Shown here: positions 36,553 to 45,918 of the stretch, in pieces
How the letters are laid out: each line of letters starts with the position of its first letter
Numbering within the stretch: position 1 is the stretch's first letter
DNA from: Candidatus Chlamydia sanziniae
Lineage (GTDB): Bacteria > Chlamydiota > Chlamydiia > Chlamydiales > Chlamydiaceae
Assembly: GCF_001653975.1 (NCBI RefSeq)
Contig: NZ_CP014639.1
Location: forward strand, 620,001-684,000
Direction of reading: 5' to 3'
Length of the DNA: 64,000 nt
The notes under the pieces: model-generated
Databases searched by the model: none
What the model saw: only the letters and a program-made list of their open reading frames with translations
What the model was told of the DNA's origin: nothing
Made by a program: the position numbers and the translations under genes

Positions 36553-36766
36553 TTATTATAGTTATTAAAAGTTAAAAGTCTTGGAAGAAAAAGGGTTTGT
36601 AGGCTCTCTTGCTTATGAAAGATTTAACATAGCAAAAATATACAAGTTTTCAAGGAGAAAAATCAGGGTAAAGAAAATCTTAAGATGTAGGGCAAAGATT
36701 TTCTTTTTATTATTTATCTCTTTATATAAACAATGCGAATTCTTTAGGAAGGTTTTTAGGGAAAAC

Positions 36767-38143
36767 ATGTCGCAAGATGCAAAACGTCTTTTCGGTACAG
36801 ATGGTGTGAGAGGCCGAGTAAATCTTGAACCCATGACAGTAGAAACTACTCTATTATTGGGAAAAGCTGTAGCTGGAGTCCTACTTGAAGGTAAATCAGG
36901 AAAACATCGTGTTGTTGTTGGTAAAGATACTCGGCTCTCGGGATATATGTTTGAAAATGCCTTAATTGCAGGGTTGACATCTATGGGTGTAGAAACACTC
37001 GTTTTAGGCCCAATTCCAACGCCTGGAGTGGCTTTCATTACACGAGCTTATCGAGCAGATGCAGGAATCATGATTTCGGCATCACACAATCCCTATTGGG
37101 ATAATGGGATTAAAATTTTTTCTTCAGAAGGTTTTAAGATATCGGATGCCGTAGAACAACGTATCGAAGATATGATCAGAGAAGCTTCTTTCGGGCCTTT
37201 ACCTGAAGACCGAGCGGTTGGAAAAAGTAAACGTGTTATGGATGCCCTTGGACGCTATATAGAATTTGCTAAAGCAACCTTTCCCAAAGGAAAAACCTTA
37301 AAAGGATTAAAAATAGTTTTAGATTGTGCTCATGGATCTGCTTATAAAGTCGCTCCTTCAGTATTTGAAGAACTTGATGCTGAAGTCTTTTGTTACGGCT
37401 GTGAACCCACAGGGATCAATATAAATGAAAATTGCGGAACACTCTTTCCCACCCTCATTCAAAAGGCTGTAATAGAACATCAAGCTCATCTCGGAATTAC
37501 TCTAGATGGTGATGGAGATAGGATCATTATGGTTGATGAGAAAGGACATGTTGTCGATGGTGATATGATACTAGCAATATGTGCGAGTGATCTTAAAAAA
37601 AAAGAAGAACTTTGTCATAACCGTGTTGTCGCTACAGTTATGACAAATTTTGGCGTTTTAAGATATCTTGAGGAATTAGGAATAGAAGTCCTTGTTTCTC
37701 CAGTAGGAGATCGTCATGTATTGCAAGCTATGTTAGAACATGGAGCTACCCTAGGAGGGGAACAAAGCGGACACATGATCTTTTTGGGCTACAATACTAC
37801 GGGAGACGGTATTGTTTCGGCTTTGCAAGTACTGCGGATCATGATAGAAAGTGAGTCTACATTATCCGATTTGACAGCTCCAATTGTAAAGAGTCCTCAA
37901 GCATTGATTAACATTTCTGTAAGAGAAAAAATCCCTCTGAACAGTCTTCCAATCGTTGAGAAAACTTTGAGGGATATACAAGAAGTTCTTGGTTCTTCAG
38001 GACGTATATTGTTAAGATATTCAGGAACAGAAAATATATGCCGAGTTATGGTCGAAGGCCTTAAAAAACATCAAGTAGATTGTCTTGCTCAAACACTCGC
38101 GGATATTATTAAAACAGAACTGGGCATTGGTAACATAGAATAG
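36767..38143 (+). CDS. glmM: Phosphoglucosamine mutase
   Basis: GlmM converts glucosamine-6-phosphate to glucosamine-1-phosphate for UDP-GlcNAc, feeding lipid A and cell-wall precursors. From ATG 36767 the protein is 458 residues and starts QDAKRLFGTDGVRGRV, the family N-terminus; AGGG lies a few bases upstream. The phosphoserine loop is ISASHNPYWDNGIK, the metal loop LDGDGDRI, and the sugar loop GEQSGH. The frame is open farther upstream (to 36581), but that extension is basic, unconserved in look, and not needed. glmS follows after 8 bases, so the two consecutive GlcN enzymes form an operon. Confidence 0.95.
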   Translation: MSQDAKRLFGTDGVRGRVNLEPMTVETTLLLGKAVAGVLLEGKSGKHRVVVGKDTRLSGYMFENALIAGLTSMGVETLVLGPIPTPGVAFITRAYRADAGIMISASHNPYWDNGIKIFSSEGFKISDAVEQRIEDMIREASFGPLPEDRAVGKSKRVMDALGRYIEFAKATFPKGKTLKGLKIVLDCAHGSAYKVAPSVFEELDAEVFCYGCEPTGININENCGTLFPTLIQKAVIEHQAHLGITLDGDGDRIIMVDEKGHVVDGDMILAICASDLKKKEELCHNRVVATVMTNFGVLRYLEELGIEVLVSPVGDRHVLQAMLEHGATLGGEQSGHMIFLGYNTTGDGIVSALQVLRIMIESESTLSDLTAPIVKSPQALINISVREKIPLNSLPIVEKTLRDIQEVLGSSGRILLRYSGTENICRVMVEGLKKHQVDCLAQTLADIIKTELGIGNIE

Positions 38144-38151
38144 GTTAAATT

Positions 38152-39981
38152 ATGTGCGGAATATTTGGGTATCTGGGCTCTAGAGAAGCAATCCCTCTTG
38201 TTTTGGAGGGCTTGGCTAAATTAGAATATCGGGGTTATGATTCCGCAGGCCTCGCTGTTGCAGTTCCACCACAACTTGTGATAAAAAGAACAGTGGGTCA
38301 TGTAAAGACATTAGCTAATTTTTTGCAAAACGAAGAAATTCACTCTTCATTAACCATTGGTCATACACGCTGGGCTACTCATGGCGTGCCTACAGAGGAA
38401 AATGCCCACCCCCAGTCTGACCAAGACGTATCTTGTGCTGTTGTTCATAATGGAATTATTGAAAATTTTAAAGAATTAAAACAATCTCTCCTAGCCGAAG
38501 GCATTCAATTTTCTTCAGAAACTGACTCTGAAGTTATTGCACAACTTTTTGCACAACGCTATAATCTTTCTAAAGATCTTCTACATAGTTTTTCCTGGAC
38601 TTTATCTCAATTAAAAGGAAGTGTTGCCTGTGCTCTAATTCATAAGGATTTCCCAGATACCCTACTTTGTGCATCACAAGAAAGTCCTCTACTTCTTGGT
38701 TTGAGCACGCAAGAGACTTTCATTGCTTCGGATGCACGGGCGTTTCTTAAACATACAAAAAATGTTCAGGCCTTAGGTTCTGGAGAACTTGCCATGATCG
38801 TTAAAGGCAAAGATGTTCAAATTTATAATTTTGAATTGAAAAAAATTTATAAAGAAATACGCCAAATCACTTCCACTGATGATGCTATAGATAAGCAAGG
38901 TTATAGTTATTACATGCTTAAAGAAATTTATGAGCAGCCCGAAGTTCTTGAAAACTTAATTCATAAGTACTTAGATACGCAAAACTTCCTTAGCCCTGAT
39001 TTTTTATCACAATTTCCTTTAGATAAGTTTGAAGCAATTTCTATTGTAGCTTGCGGTTCTTCATATCACGCAGGATATTTAGCGAAATATATTATAGAAT
39101 CTCTAGTTCCTATTTCCGTACATGTAGAGGTGGCTTCAGAATTTCGTTATCGCTGTGCTTACATTGGAAAAAATACTTTAGGCATTTTAATTAGTCAATC
39201 TGGAGAAACCGCGGACACATTAGCAGCTCTTAAAGAGTTGCGTCGTAGAAATATTACTTATCTTCTAGGAATCTGTAATGTTCCTGAATCTGCTATTGCT
39301 CTAGGTGTGGATCACTGTTTATTCCTAGAAGCTGGTATTGAAATTGGTGTTGCATCAACAAAGGCATTTACATCACAGGTGCTTTTACTCACGCTGTTCG
39401 CTTTAAAATTGGCGACTACACATAGAAGGTTATCTTTTGAAGAACAACTTTCCTATAGTCGAGGTCTAATAAGCTTGCCAGAGTTGTGTAGACAGCTTCT
39501 TACCAATGAGACTCTCCACTCGTGGGCTCCTTTTTATTACAGGGAAGAGAGGTTTTTGTTTTTAGGCCGACGGTTTATGTACCCTGTTGTTATGGAAGCT
39601 GCTCTAAAGCTTAAAGAAATCGCTTATGTTGAGGCAAATGCTTATCCCGGGGGGGAGATGAAGCATGGCCCTATAGCTTTGATTAGTAAAAATACTCCTG
39701 TTATTGCTTTTTGTGGAGACGACGTCGTTTACGACAAGATAGTTAGCAATATTATGGAGGCTAAAGCACGTCATGCCCATGTCATTGCCATTGCCCCAGA
39801 GTCTCGTCAGGATATTGCTGCAGTTTCTGATAAACAGATTTATGTTCCCGATAGTCACATCCTTGTTGCTCCTGTGCTTTACACCATAGTTGGACAAGTC
39901 ATGGCTTATGCCATAGCCTTAGGTAAAGGAACGGAGATAGATTGCCCTAGAAATCTCGCTAAGTCCGTCACTGTGGAATAA
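38152..39981 (+). CDS. glmS: Glutamine-fructose-6-phosphate aminotransferase
   Basis: GlmS makes glucosamine-6-phosphate from fructose-6-phosphate and glutamine. The 609 residues are full length. The N-terminal nucleophile Cys2 follows the start Met (CGIFGYLGSREA), and the glutaminase domain continues with TRWATHG. Two SIS sugar-binding domains follow (SIVACGSSYHAG, SQSGETADT, and the C-terminal GEMKHGPIALI). It directly follows glmM, the enzyme for the next step. No glmS ribozyme is seen in the 8-base gap. Confidence 0.97.
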   Translation: MCGIFGYLGSREAIPLVLEGLAKLEYRGYDSAGLAVAVPPQLVIKRTVGHVKTLANFLQNEEIHSSLTIGHTRWATHGVPTEENAHPQSDQDVSCAVVHNGIIENFKELKQSLLAEGIQFSSETDSEVIAQLFAQRYNLSKDLLHSFSWTLSQLKGSVACALIHKDFPDTLLCASQESPLLLGLSTQETFIASDARAFLKHTKNVQALGSGELAMIVKGKDVQIYNFELKKIYKEIRQITSTDDAIDKQGYSYYMLKEIYEQPEVLENLIHKYLDTQNFLSPDFLSQFPLDKFEAISIVACGSSYHAGYLAKYIIESLVPISVHVEVASEFRYRCAYIGKNTLGILISQSGETADTLAALKELRRRNITYLLGICNVPESAIALGVDHCLFLEAGIEIGVASTKAFTSQVLLLTLFALKLATTHRRLSFEEQLSYSRGLISLPELCRQLLTNETLHSWAPFYYREERFLFLGRRFMYPVVMEAALKLKEIAYVEANAYPGGEMKHGPIALISKNTPVIAFCGDDVVYDKIVSNIMEAKARHAHVIAIAPESRQDIAAVSDKQIYVPDSHILVAPVLYTIVGQVMAYAIALGKGTEIDCPRNLAKSVTVE

Positions 39982-40071
39982 CTCATAATTAATATGGACA
40001 ACTTCTCTCTCTAAATAAACATTTCTCTAGATTAAAGGAAGTTTGTAAGCAAAATCTTAGTTGGTGAAATT

Positions 40072-41259
40072 ATGTCAAATAAAATTGTAGGCGGTTCTTT
40101 AATTATTGCAGGTACTGCAATTGGCGCAGGTGTTCTCGCGGTTCCTGTATTAACAGCAGAAGGGGGATTTTTACCCGCATTTGTCCTGTATTGTATTTCT
40201 TGGCTTTTTTCTTTGGCATCTGGACTTTATCTTCTTGAGGTTATGACCTGGTTAAAAGATAAAAAACAAATTAATATGTTTTCTATGGCGGAATATACTT
40301 TAGGAAATGTGGGAAAAATTGCGGTGTGTCTTACCTATCTTTTCCTATTTTATTCCTTACTGATTGCGTATTTTTGTGAAGGAGGAAATATTCTGTTTCG
40401 CATTTTTGGTGGCAAACATCTAAATGTTTCTTGGGTACGCCATGTAGGTCCCCTCGGTTTTGCGTTGCTTATAGGCCCTATACTTATGTCAAAAACCATT
40501 GTCGTAGATTATTGTAATCGTATTTTTATACTTGGATTAGTAGTGACATTTGGAATTTTTTGTTTTATAGGATTCGGAAAAATTCAACTTTCATTGTTGT
40601 CACATTTTCATTGGACAACCTCGATCAATGGCTTGCCGATTTTATTCCTTGCTTTCGGATACCAGAGTATCATTCCTACACTCTATTACTATATGGATAA
40701 AAAAGTTCGTGATGTTAAAACAGCAATTTTCATAGGAACAGCTATACCTTTAATTTTGTATATTGTATGGGAAGCGATAGTCTTAGGAGGTGTACCCCTA
40801 GACTTTCTTGTTGAAGCCCAGGCACAAGGGTACACTGCTGTAGAAGCATTAAAACAAGCCTTAAGTTCTTCAGGAATTTATATTGCTGGGGAGTTTTTTG
40901 GATTCTTTGCTTTAGTTTCCTCTTTTGTAGGAGTCGCTTTAGGTGTTATGGATTTCCTTGCTGATAGCTTGCGATGGAATAAACGAACACATCGTTTTTC
41001 TATTTTTTTTTTCACATTCATCATTCCTCTTGCTTGGGCGATATGTTATCCAGGAATCGTTCTCAAATGTCTTAACTATGCTGGAGGGCTCGGCGCTACT
41101 TTGATTATTGGATTCTTCCCTATGTTAATGGTCTGGAGAGGGCGTTATGGTAAGCATCCTCATTCTACAAAACATCTAGTTCCTGGAGGGAAGCTAACTT
41201 TATTGTTGATGCTTTTGATTATAGTAATTAATGTGACGAGTCTTTATTATAAGTTTTGA
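40072..41259 (+). CDS. tyrP: Aromatic amino-acid (tyrosine-type) transporter
   Basis: A 395-residue permease of the hydroxy/aromatic amino-acid family with about eleven hydrophobic segments. It begins KIVGGSLIIAGTAIGAGVLAVP, the conserved unwound-helix signature of this family. In Chlamydia the tyrP gene imports aromatic amino acids from the host cell; C. trachomatis and many C. pneumoniae isolates carry two adjacent copies, whereas a single copy is seen here. It stands alone between glmS and yccA with a ~90-base leader. Confidence 0.9.
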   Translation: MSNKIVGGSLIIAGTAIGAGVLAVPVLTAEGGFLPAFVLYCISWLFSLASGLYLLEVMTWLKDKKQINMFSMAEYTLGNVGKIAVCLTYLFLFYSLLIAYFCEGGNILFRIFGGKHLNVSWVRHVGPLGFALLIGPILMSKTIVVDYCNRIFILGLVVTFGIFCFIGFGKIQLSLLSHFHWTTSINGLPILFLAFGYQSIIPTLYYYMDKKVRDVKTAIFIGTAIPLILYIVWEAIVLGGVPLDFLVEAQAQGYTAVEALKQALSSSGIYIAGEFFGFFALVSSFVGVALGVMDFLADSLRWNKRTHRFSIFFFTFIIPLAWAICYPGIVLKCLNYAGGLGATLIIGFFPMLMVWRGRYGKHPHSTKHLVPGGKLTLLLMLLIIVINVTSLYYKF

Positions 41260-41329
41260 ATTTATTTAGATTAGTTTATTTTATTAAATTTTTGAATTAC
41301 AATGGACAGTGGGTATAGGAGGTTATATT

Positions 41330-42046
41330 ATGGGACTATACGATCGTGACTATATACAAGATTCTCGCTTGCAAGGGACTTTTGCTTCTAGAGTCTATGG
41401 ATGGATGACAGCTGGATTAGCAGTTACTACATTTTTTGCTTTAGGTCTATACTTTACTGGGCTCTATAAAAGCTTGTTTTCTTTCTGGTGGATCTGGTGT
41501 TTTGCTACCCTAGGGGTTTCTTTTTTTATTAATGCTAAAATTCAGAAACTTTCTCTGCCAGCTGTCATGGGGCTTTTTATTGCATACTCAGCACTGGAAG
41601 GAATGTTTTTCGGAACCCTATTACCAGTTTATGCTATACAATATGGGGGCGGAGTCATCTGGGCTGCCTTTGGATCCGCAGCCTTAGTCTTTGGCTTGGC
41701 AGCACTCTACGGCGCATTTACTAAAAATGATCTAACTAAAATAAGCAAAATTATGATGTTTGCTCTTATAGGCCTTATGTTAGTCACTGTAGTCTTTGCT
41801 ATCATTTCTATTTTCATTTCTATGCCTCTTGTTTATCTACTTATCTGTTACCTCGGATTGGTAATTTTTGTAGGATTAACAGCTGCTGATGCTCAAGCAA
41901 TACGACGAATTTCCACTAGTGTAGATAACAATAGTGTTTTAAGTTATAAACTTTCATTGATCATGGCATTAAAGATGTATTGCAATGTGATTATGGTGTT
42001 TTGGTACTTATTGCAAATCTTCTCCTCGTCAGGAAATCGCAAATAA
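41330..42046 (+). CDS. yccA: Bax inhibitor-1/YccA family membrane protein
   Basis: A 238-residue protein with seven hydrophobic segments and the BI-1/YccA N-terminus ([17 protein letters not shown]). E. coli YccA modulates the membrane protease FtsH; other members are pH-sensitive calcium leaks. Start ATG 41330 is chosen because a perfect AGGAGG lies eight bases upstream; the frame opens at GTG 41309 but that includes the Shine-Dalgarno sequence. Acidic residues near the C-terminus ([12 protein letters not shown]) match the family. It overlaps the convergent ftsY end by 18 bases. Confidence 0.88.
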   Translation: MGLYDRDYIQDSRLQGTFASRVYGWMTAGLAVTTFFALGLYFTGLYKSLFSFWWIWCFATLGVSFFINAKIQKLSLPAVMGLFIAYSALEGMFFGTLLPVYAIQYGGGVIWAAFGSAALVFGLAALYGAFTKNDLTKISKIMMFALIGLMLVTVVFAIISIFISMPLVYLLICYLGLVIFVGLTAADAQAIRRISTSVDNNSVLSYKLSLIMALKMYCNVIMVFWYLLQIFSSSGNRK

Positions 42047-42895
42047 TTTTCTTAAAAAGAAGTCTAAGTGAAATTCTTGAAGATCTTGCAGAGATTCCCC
42101 ACAACCAATAAACTTCGTGGGGATCTGCAGTTCTTTTGCTATTCGGAAAAGCGTTCCTCCTTTTGCCGAGCCATCCACCTTAGTGAGAATGATCCCAGAA
42201 AGTCGCGTCGTCTCATGAAATACGCGGACCTGTTCGATAACATTGCTTCCTAAAGTTGTGTCTACAGTCATTAGTATCTCGTGCGGAGCACTTACGAGTG
42301 CTTTGTCACAAGCTGAAACTATTTTAGTAAGTTCTTTCATCAAATTTCCATGGACATGAAGACGTCCTGAAGTATCAATAAGTACTCTGGAATACCCTCG
42401 TGATAAAGCTGCCTGAATGCCATCAAATGCTATTGCCGCAGCATCTCCACCAGTTTTCCCAGAGACAAAACCACAACCCAGCTTTTCTGCCCAAACACGA
42501 ATTTGGTCTATTCCTGCAGCACGAAATGTATCCGCAGCAACAATCAGAACTCGTTGTGAGCGTTGCTGATAATAATGAGATAGTTTCGCTACTGTCGTCG
42601 TTTTTCCAGAACCATTAGTCCCAAGAATTAAAGAAACACAAGGTTGAGAAGGAAAAAATTGCAGCGTCTGTACAGGAGGTAAACTTTCAATAGTCTGTTG
42701 AAGTAAAGTAGAGATCAGTTTTTTTACAGTAAGTTCATCTGGTTTTTTTACCTGATGTAACCGCGCACATAGCTCTTTAGTAAGTTCGGTTCCAAAATCT
42801 GCCTCATAAAACAAACTTTCAGCATACTCTAAAAGATCTAAAGAAACATTTTTTTTAAATAAAGATTGAAGCTTGTTACTAAAGTATTTAAACAC
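42029..42895 (-). CDS. ftsY: Signal recognition particle receptor FtsY
   Basis: FtsY docks SRP-bound ribosomes at the membrane. The 288-residue chain consists of the N and G domains only; the acidic A domain of E. coli FtsY is missing, as in many small genomes. G-domain motifs: G1 [30 protein letters not shown]3 [16 protein letters not shown] (Ser in place of the usual Ala), G4 [10 protein letters not shown]. The ATG at 42895 fits the start of the N domain. It overlaps yccA tail to tail and diverges from sucC. Confidence 0.94.
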   Translation of the reverse strand: MFKYFSNKLQSLFKKNVSLDLLEYAESLFYEADFGTELTKELCARLHQVKKPDELTVKKLISTLLQQTIESLPPVQTLQFFPSQPCVSLILGTNGSGKTTTVAKLSHYYQQRSQRVLIVAADTFRAAGIDQIRVWAEKLGCGFVSGKTGGDAAAIAFDGIQAALSRGYSRVLIDTSGRLHVHGNLMKELTKIVSACDKALVSAPHEILMTVDTTLGSNVIEQVRVFHETTRLSGIILTKVDGSAKGGTLFRIAKELQIPTKFIGCGESLQDLQEFHLDFFLRKLFAIS

Positions 42896-42965
42896 TGCTT
42901 AAAGCAAAGCTAGTTGAAGTAAAAGAAATGATACAAGATAAGAAAGAAAATGCAAAGAGTTATTT

Positions 42966-44120
42966 ATGTATCTTCACGAGTATCAAGCTAAAGATCTTTT
43001 AGCTTTTTATCCTATTCCTATTTCCCCCTATGCTGTTGTGTCCTCATTAGAAGAAGGAGAGAAGGCTATAGGAAAACTTGGAATTACAGCAGGTGTTGTC
43101 AAAGTTCAAGTACATGCTGGGGGACGAGGTAAACATGGTGGAGTTGTTATAGCAAAATCTGTGGCAGAAATCTTACAGGCAATTACTCAACTCTTAGGTA
43201 GGGAATTTGCGAGTAATCAAACTTTAGGAGAAACTCTTCCTGTTCAGAAAGTTCTCATCTCCCCATTAGTAGATATTGCTGTCGAATATTATATTGCTGT
43301 CATTATAGATAGAACACAGCGTTGCCCAACATTAATGCTTTCTAAAGCAGGGGGAATGGGTATCGAAGAGGTGGCTCAAAAGTTTCCAGAACAATTGCTT
43401 ACTCTTTCTCTCAATTCTCATTGCCTTATGTATAACTATCAATTGCGTCAGGCAACAAAATTTATGCAATGGTATGGAGACATCGCAAAACAAGGCATAC
43501 AAATAATTCGAAGCCTTGCGCAGTGTTTTTATGATAACGATGCATCTTTATTGGAAATTAATCCTTTAGTTCTTACCCAATCCGCGGAACTTATAGTTTT
43601 AGATGCTAAAATGACTATAGATGATAACGCTCTCTATCGTCACCCTGATCTTGAAATACTCTATGATCCTTCTCAAGAAAATGTTCGTGATGTTCTCGCT
43701 AAGCAAATAGATCTTTCTTACATCGCCCTTACGGGAAATATTGGCTGCCTTGTTAACGGAGCAGGACTAGCAATGAGTACTCTGGATATCCTAAAACTTC
43801 ACGGAGGTAGTGCAGCAAATTTTTTAGATGTAGGAGGTAGTGCTTCTCAGAAGCAAATACAAGAGGCCATAGCTTTAGTCTTGTCAGATGAACGTGTCCA
43901 AGTGCTCTTTATCAACATTTTTGGAGGCATCATGGATTGCACTGTGATTGCATCCGGACTTGTTTCCGTCATGCAAGCAAATACTCTTCCTACAGTCATA
44001 CGTCTTGAAGGAACAAATGTAGAATTAGGAAAAGAGATTATTCAGCAATCGGGAATCTCCTGTCAATTCGTCTCGTCAATGGAAGAAGGTGCTCGACTCG
44101 CTGTGGAATTGACCTTATAG
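42966..44120 (+). CDS. sucC: Succinyl-CoA synthetase beta subunit
   Basis: With SucD it converts succinyl-CoA to succinate with nucleotide triphosphate formation in the TCA cycle. The 384 residues have an ATP-grasp N-terminal part (MYLHEYQAKDLL, KVQVHAGGRGKHGGV) and a C-terminal flavodoxin-like part with LDVGGSAS and FINIFGGIMDC. The stop is followed nine bases later by sucD. In Chlamydia the TCA cycle is incomplete and depends on host-derived intermediates, so this step is one of its few substrate-level ATP sources. Confidence 0.96.
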   Translation: MYLHEYQAKDLLAFYPIPISPYAVVSSLEEGEKAIGKLGITAGVVKVQVHAGGRGKHGGVVIAKSVAEILQAITQLLGREFASNQTLGETLPVQKVLISPLVDIAVEYYIAVIIDRTQRCPTLMLSKAGGMGIEEVAQKFPEQLLTLSLNSHCLMYNYQLRQATKFMQWYGDIAKQGIQIIRSLAQCFYDNDASLLEINPLVLTQSAELIVLDAKMTIDDNALYRHPDLEILYDPSQENVRDVLAKQIDLSYIALTGNIGCLVNGAGLAMSTLDILKLHGGSAANFLDVGGSASQKQIQEAIALVLSDERVQVLFINIFGGIMDCTVIASGLVSVMQANTLPTVIRLEGTNVELGKEIIQQSGISCQFVSSMEEGARLAVELTL

Positions 44121-44129
44121 GAATCTCAC

Positions 44130-44996
44130 ATGTTTTGTTCATTAAATAAAAATACACCAATCATTACTCAGGGAATTACAGGGAAATCCGGTTCATTTCA
44201 TACTGAGCAGTGCCTAGCTTATGGTTCTAATTTTGTGGGAGGAGTAACCCCAGGGAAAGGAGGGCTTTTCCATCTCAACCTTCCTGTTTATGATTCTGTT
44301 CTTGAAGCAAAACAGGCTACAGGTTGTCAAGCAACGATGATTTTTGTTCCGCCTCCTTATGCTGCAGAAGCAATTATTGAAGCTGAAGACGCAGGAATAG
44401 AACTTATTGTCTGCATTACTGAAGGCATTCCAATACGAGACATGCTTGAAGTAGCAAAAATTATGGCAAACAGTTCATCCCGTCTTATTGGTCCCAATTG
44501 TCCAGGAATTATCAAACCAGGCGCATGTAAGATCGGCATTATGCCAGGATATATCCACCTTCCTGGCAATATAGGTGTAGTTTCAAGGTCAGGTACACTC
44601 ACATATGAGGCAGTATGGCAGCTTACACAACGTAACATTGGTCAAAGCACATGTATAGGCATAGGGGGGGATCCTTTAAACGGAACTTCATTTATTGATG
44701 CTTTAGAAGCATTTGAAAAAGATCCTCAAACAAAACTTATTTTAATGATTGGAGAAATTGGAGGAAGTGCTGAAGAAGAAGCAGCAACGTGGATTCGAGC
44801 ACATTGTAATAAACCTGTAGTCGCTTTTATTGCAGGTTTGACAGCTCCTAAAGGGAAGCGCATGGGGCATGCTGGAGCCATTGTTTCAGGAACCTCTGGA
44901 GATGCAAAAAGTAAGATAGATGCTCTACGCCAGGTCGGAGTCGTTATCGTTGAATCTCCCGCAGCTATTGGAAAAACGGTGGAGTCTGTTTTGTGA
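44130..44996 (+). CDS. sucD: Succinyl-CoA synthetase alpha subunit
   Basis: The 288-residue partner of SucC. It holds the CoA-binding [14 protein letters not shown] motif, the IGPNCPGII segment, and the phosphohistidine loop GHAGAIVSG near residue 250. A run of seven G (44664-44670) encodes part of the IGIGGDP loop. It closes the sucCD operon; no gene follows for about 600 bases. Confidence 0.96.
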   Translation: MFCSLNKNTPIITQGITGKSGSFHTEQCLAYGSNFVGGVTPGKGGLFHLNLPVYDSVLEAKQATGCQATMIFVPPPYAAEAIIEAEDAGIELIVCITEGIPIRDMLEVAKIMANSSSRLIGPNCPGIIKPGACKIGIMPGYIHLPGNIGVVSRSGTLTYEAVWQLTQRNIGQSTCIGIGGDPLNGTSFIDALEAFEKDPQTKLILMIGEIGGSAEEEAATWIRAHCNKPVVAFIAGLTAPKGKRMGHAGAIVSGTSGDAKSKIDALRQVGVVIVESPAAIGKTVESVL

Positions 44997-45324
44997 ACAA
45001 CGAAAGCTTAAAGCTATGTTACTCGTAGTAAAGTTCTTTAGAATATACACTGCATAGCAGTTGACGGCAAAACATAGTCTATATTCTGTGGTCATTTCTC
45101 TCGATTTATTAATTTTGCATATGACCAGTAACATTAGGTAATTGCTTAAAACACTAAACTTAAACTAAGAAAAGCAACTTGCGTGTAGTTAAGGATACAT
45201 TTTCAAAATTGCTTTATAGCTTCCCAGAATACATATTGCTTGGCTGATTCAGTGAATTCCCTGTTTGTCTAAAAAACTATCTTTATGCGCTTAGAAAAAG
45301 CGAAAATCATCTTTATATAAGAAA

Positions 45325-45345
45325 GACAAGATCCAGAATCTTGTC
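45325..45345. repeat. Perfect 8-bp stem-loop
   Basis: GACAAGAT and ATCTTGTC with a 5-base loop CCAGA. There is no T run directly after, so it is not a standard intrinsic terminator; it could belong to a small RNA or end sucD transcripts. Confidence 0.6.
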
Positions 45346-45355
45346 CATAATTTGT

Positions 45356-45385
45356 TCAGATAAATCAGGAATAATACTTATCTGA
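45356..45385. repeat. Second inverted repeat, 8-bp stem with 14-base loop
   Basis: TCAGATAA (45356-45363) and TTATCTGA (45378-45385) are perfect inverted repeats, starting 10 bases after the previous stem-loop. Confidence 0.5.
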
Positions 45386-45594
45386 CCATAACTTGTAAAA
45401 TAGAACTATTTTAAAGCAATTTATAGAGCATTTTCTATCAATTTATAAAATGCTAAACATTTTCTCTAGAAGTATCTCCTAATTTTTAGTGTCGTCTGAT
45501 AAGCCCATTAGGTTTCTAGTTTTTCTTTGACAGAAAACAAATTAAAATTGTTGTGTTTGATATCTTGCATGATTTAAATTAAAAGGAGACGGCT

Positions 45595-45918
45595 TTGACT
45601 TTATTAAAGATTTTATCTTTTCTACTTATTCTGGATGTTTTAACTTATGTTATTCTTACACAAACAATTCAAATGTGTTTTTTACACTTTGGAATGCTAT
45701 GCTTCTATAGACACTTTTTGTTTGCAATGCGTTTAAACTCGAATGCGAAAGTGATGGAAAATTTTCACGAAAATTACCTTTATAGGAAATTACTAGAAAA
45801 GATAAAATTCCTTTTTAGGAATATCTGCTCAGCATATGACTTACTTGTTGTAAGCATAGTTTTAAAGGTTTTATACTATAAGAACAAGCCAATTTCTCAA
45901 AGGAAATCGTTATGGTAA
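45595..45918 (+). CDS. Candidate small membrane protein ORF overlapping htrA start
   Basis: A 107-codon frame with a TTG start, preceded by a strong AAAGGAG. The product would be hydrophobic at residues ~3-30 (LLKILSFLLILDVLTYVIL) and again at ~83-93, basic overall, with many Phe, Leu and Tyr. It ends by overlapping the htrA ATG by seven bases (ATGGTAA), an arrangement common in translational coupling. Against it: the TTG start, AT-rich composition that inflates hydrophobic codons, no recalled homologue, and htrA having its own AAAGGA. It may be real, decayed, or chance. Confidence 0.35.
   Translation: MTLLKILSFLLILDVLTYVILTQTIQMCFLHFGMLCFYRHFLFAMRLNSNAKVMENFHENYLYRKLLEKIKFLFRNICSAYDLLVVSIVLKVLYYKNKPISQRKSLW

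Larger units (their letters stand above)
44997..45594. other. Long intergenic region sucD-htrA with structured elements
   Basis: 598 bases without a convincing gene. It contains two perfect hairpins (entered separately) and an otherwise AT-rich sequence. A perfect TTGACA at 45527-45532 has no acceptable -10 at 15-19 bases. AAAGGAG near the end serves the TTG-start ORF at 45595. Confidence 0.6.

Noticed and set aside
36581-36766. 62-residue N-terminal extension of GlmM
   Set aside because: The known family starts at the FGTDGVRG region; the extension is AT-driven and a good ribosome binding site precedes the inner ATG.
39649-39655. G7 tract in glmS as a phase-variation site
   Set aside because: It encodes a conserved PGGEM loop in a housekeeping enzyme; seven-base tracts also occur in sucD (44664-44670), so length alone is not informative.
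44925-45134. 69-codon antisense ORF at the end of sucD
   Set aside because: It is mostly the shadow of sucD and has no convincing start signal.
45527-45532. Perfect TTGACA as htrA promoter
   Set aside because: No acceptable -10 element is found 15-19 bases downstream.
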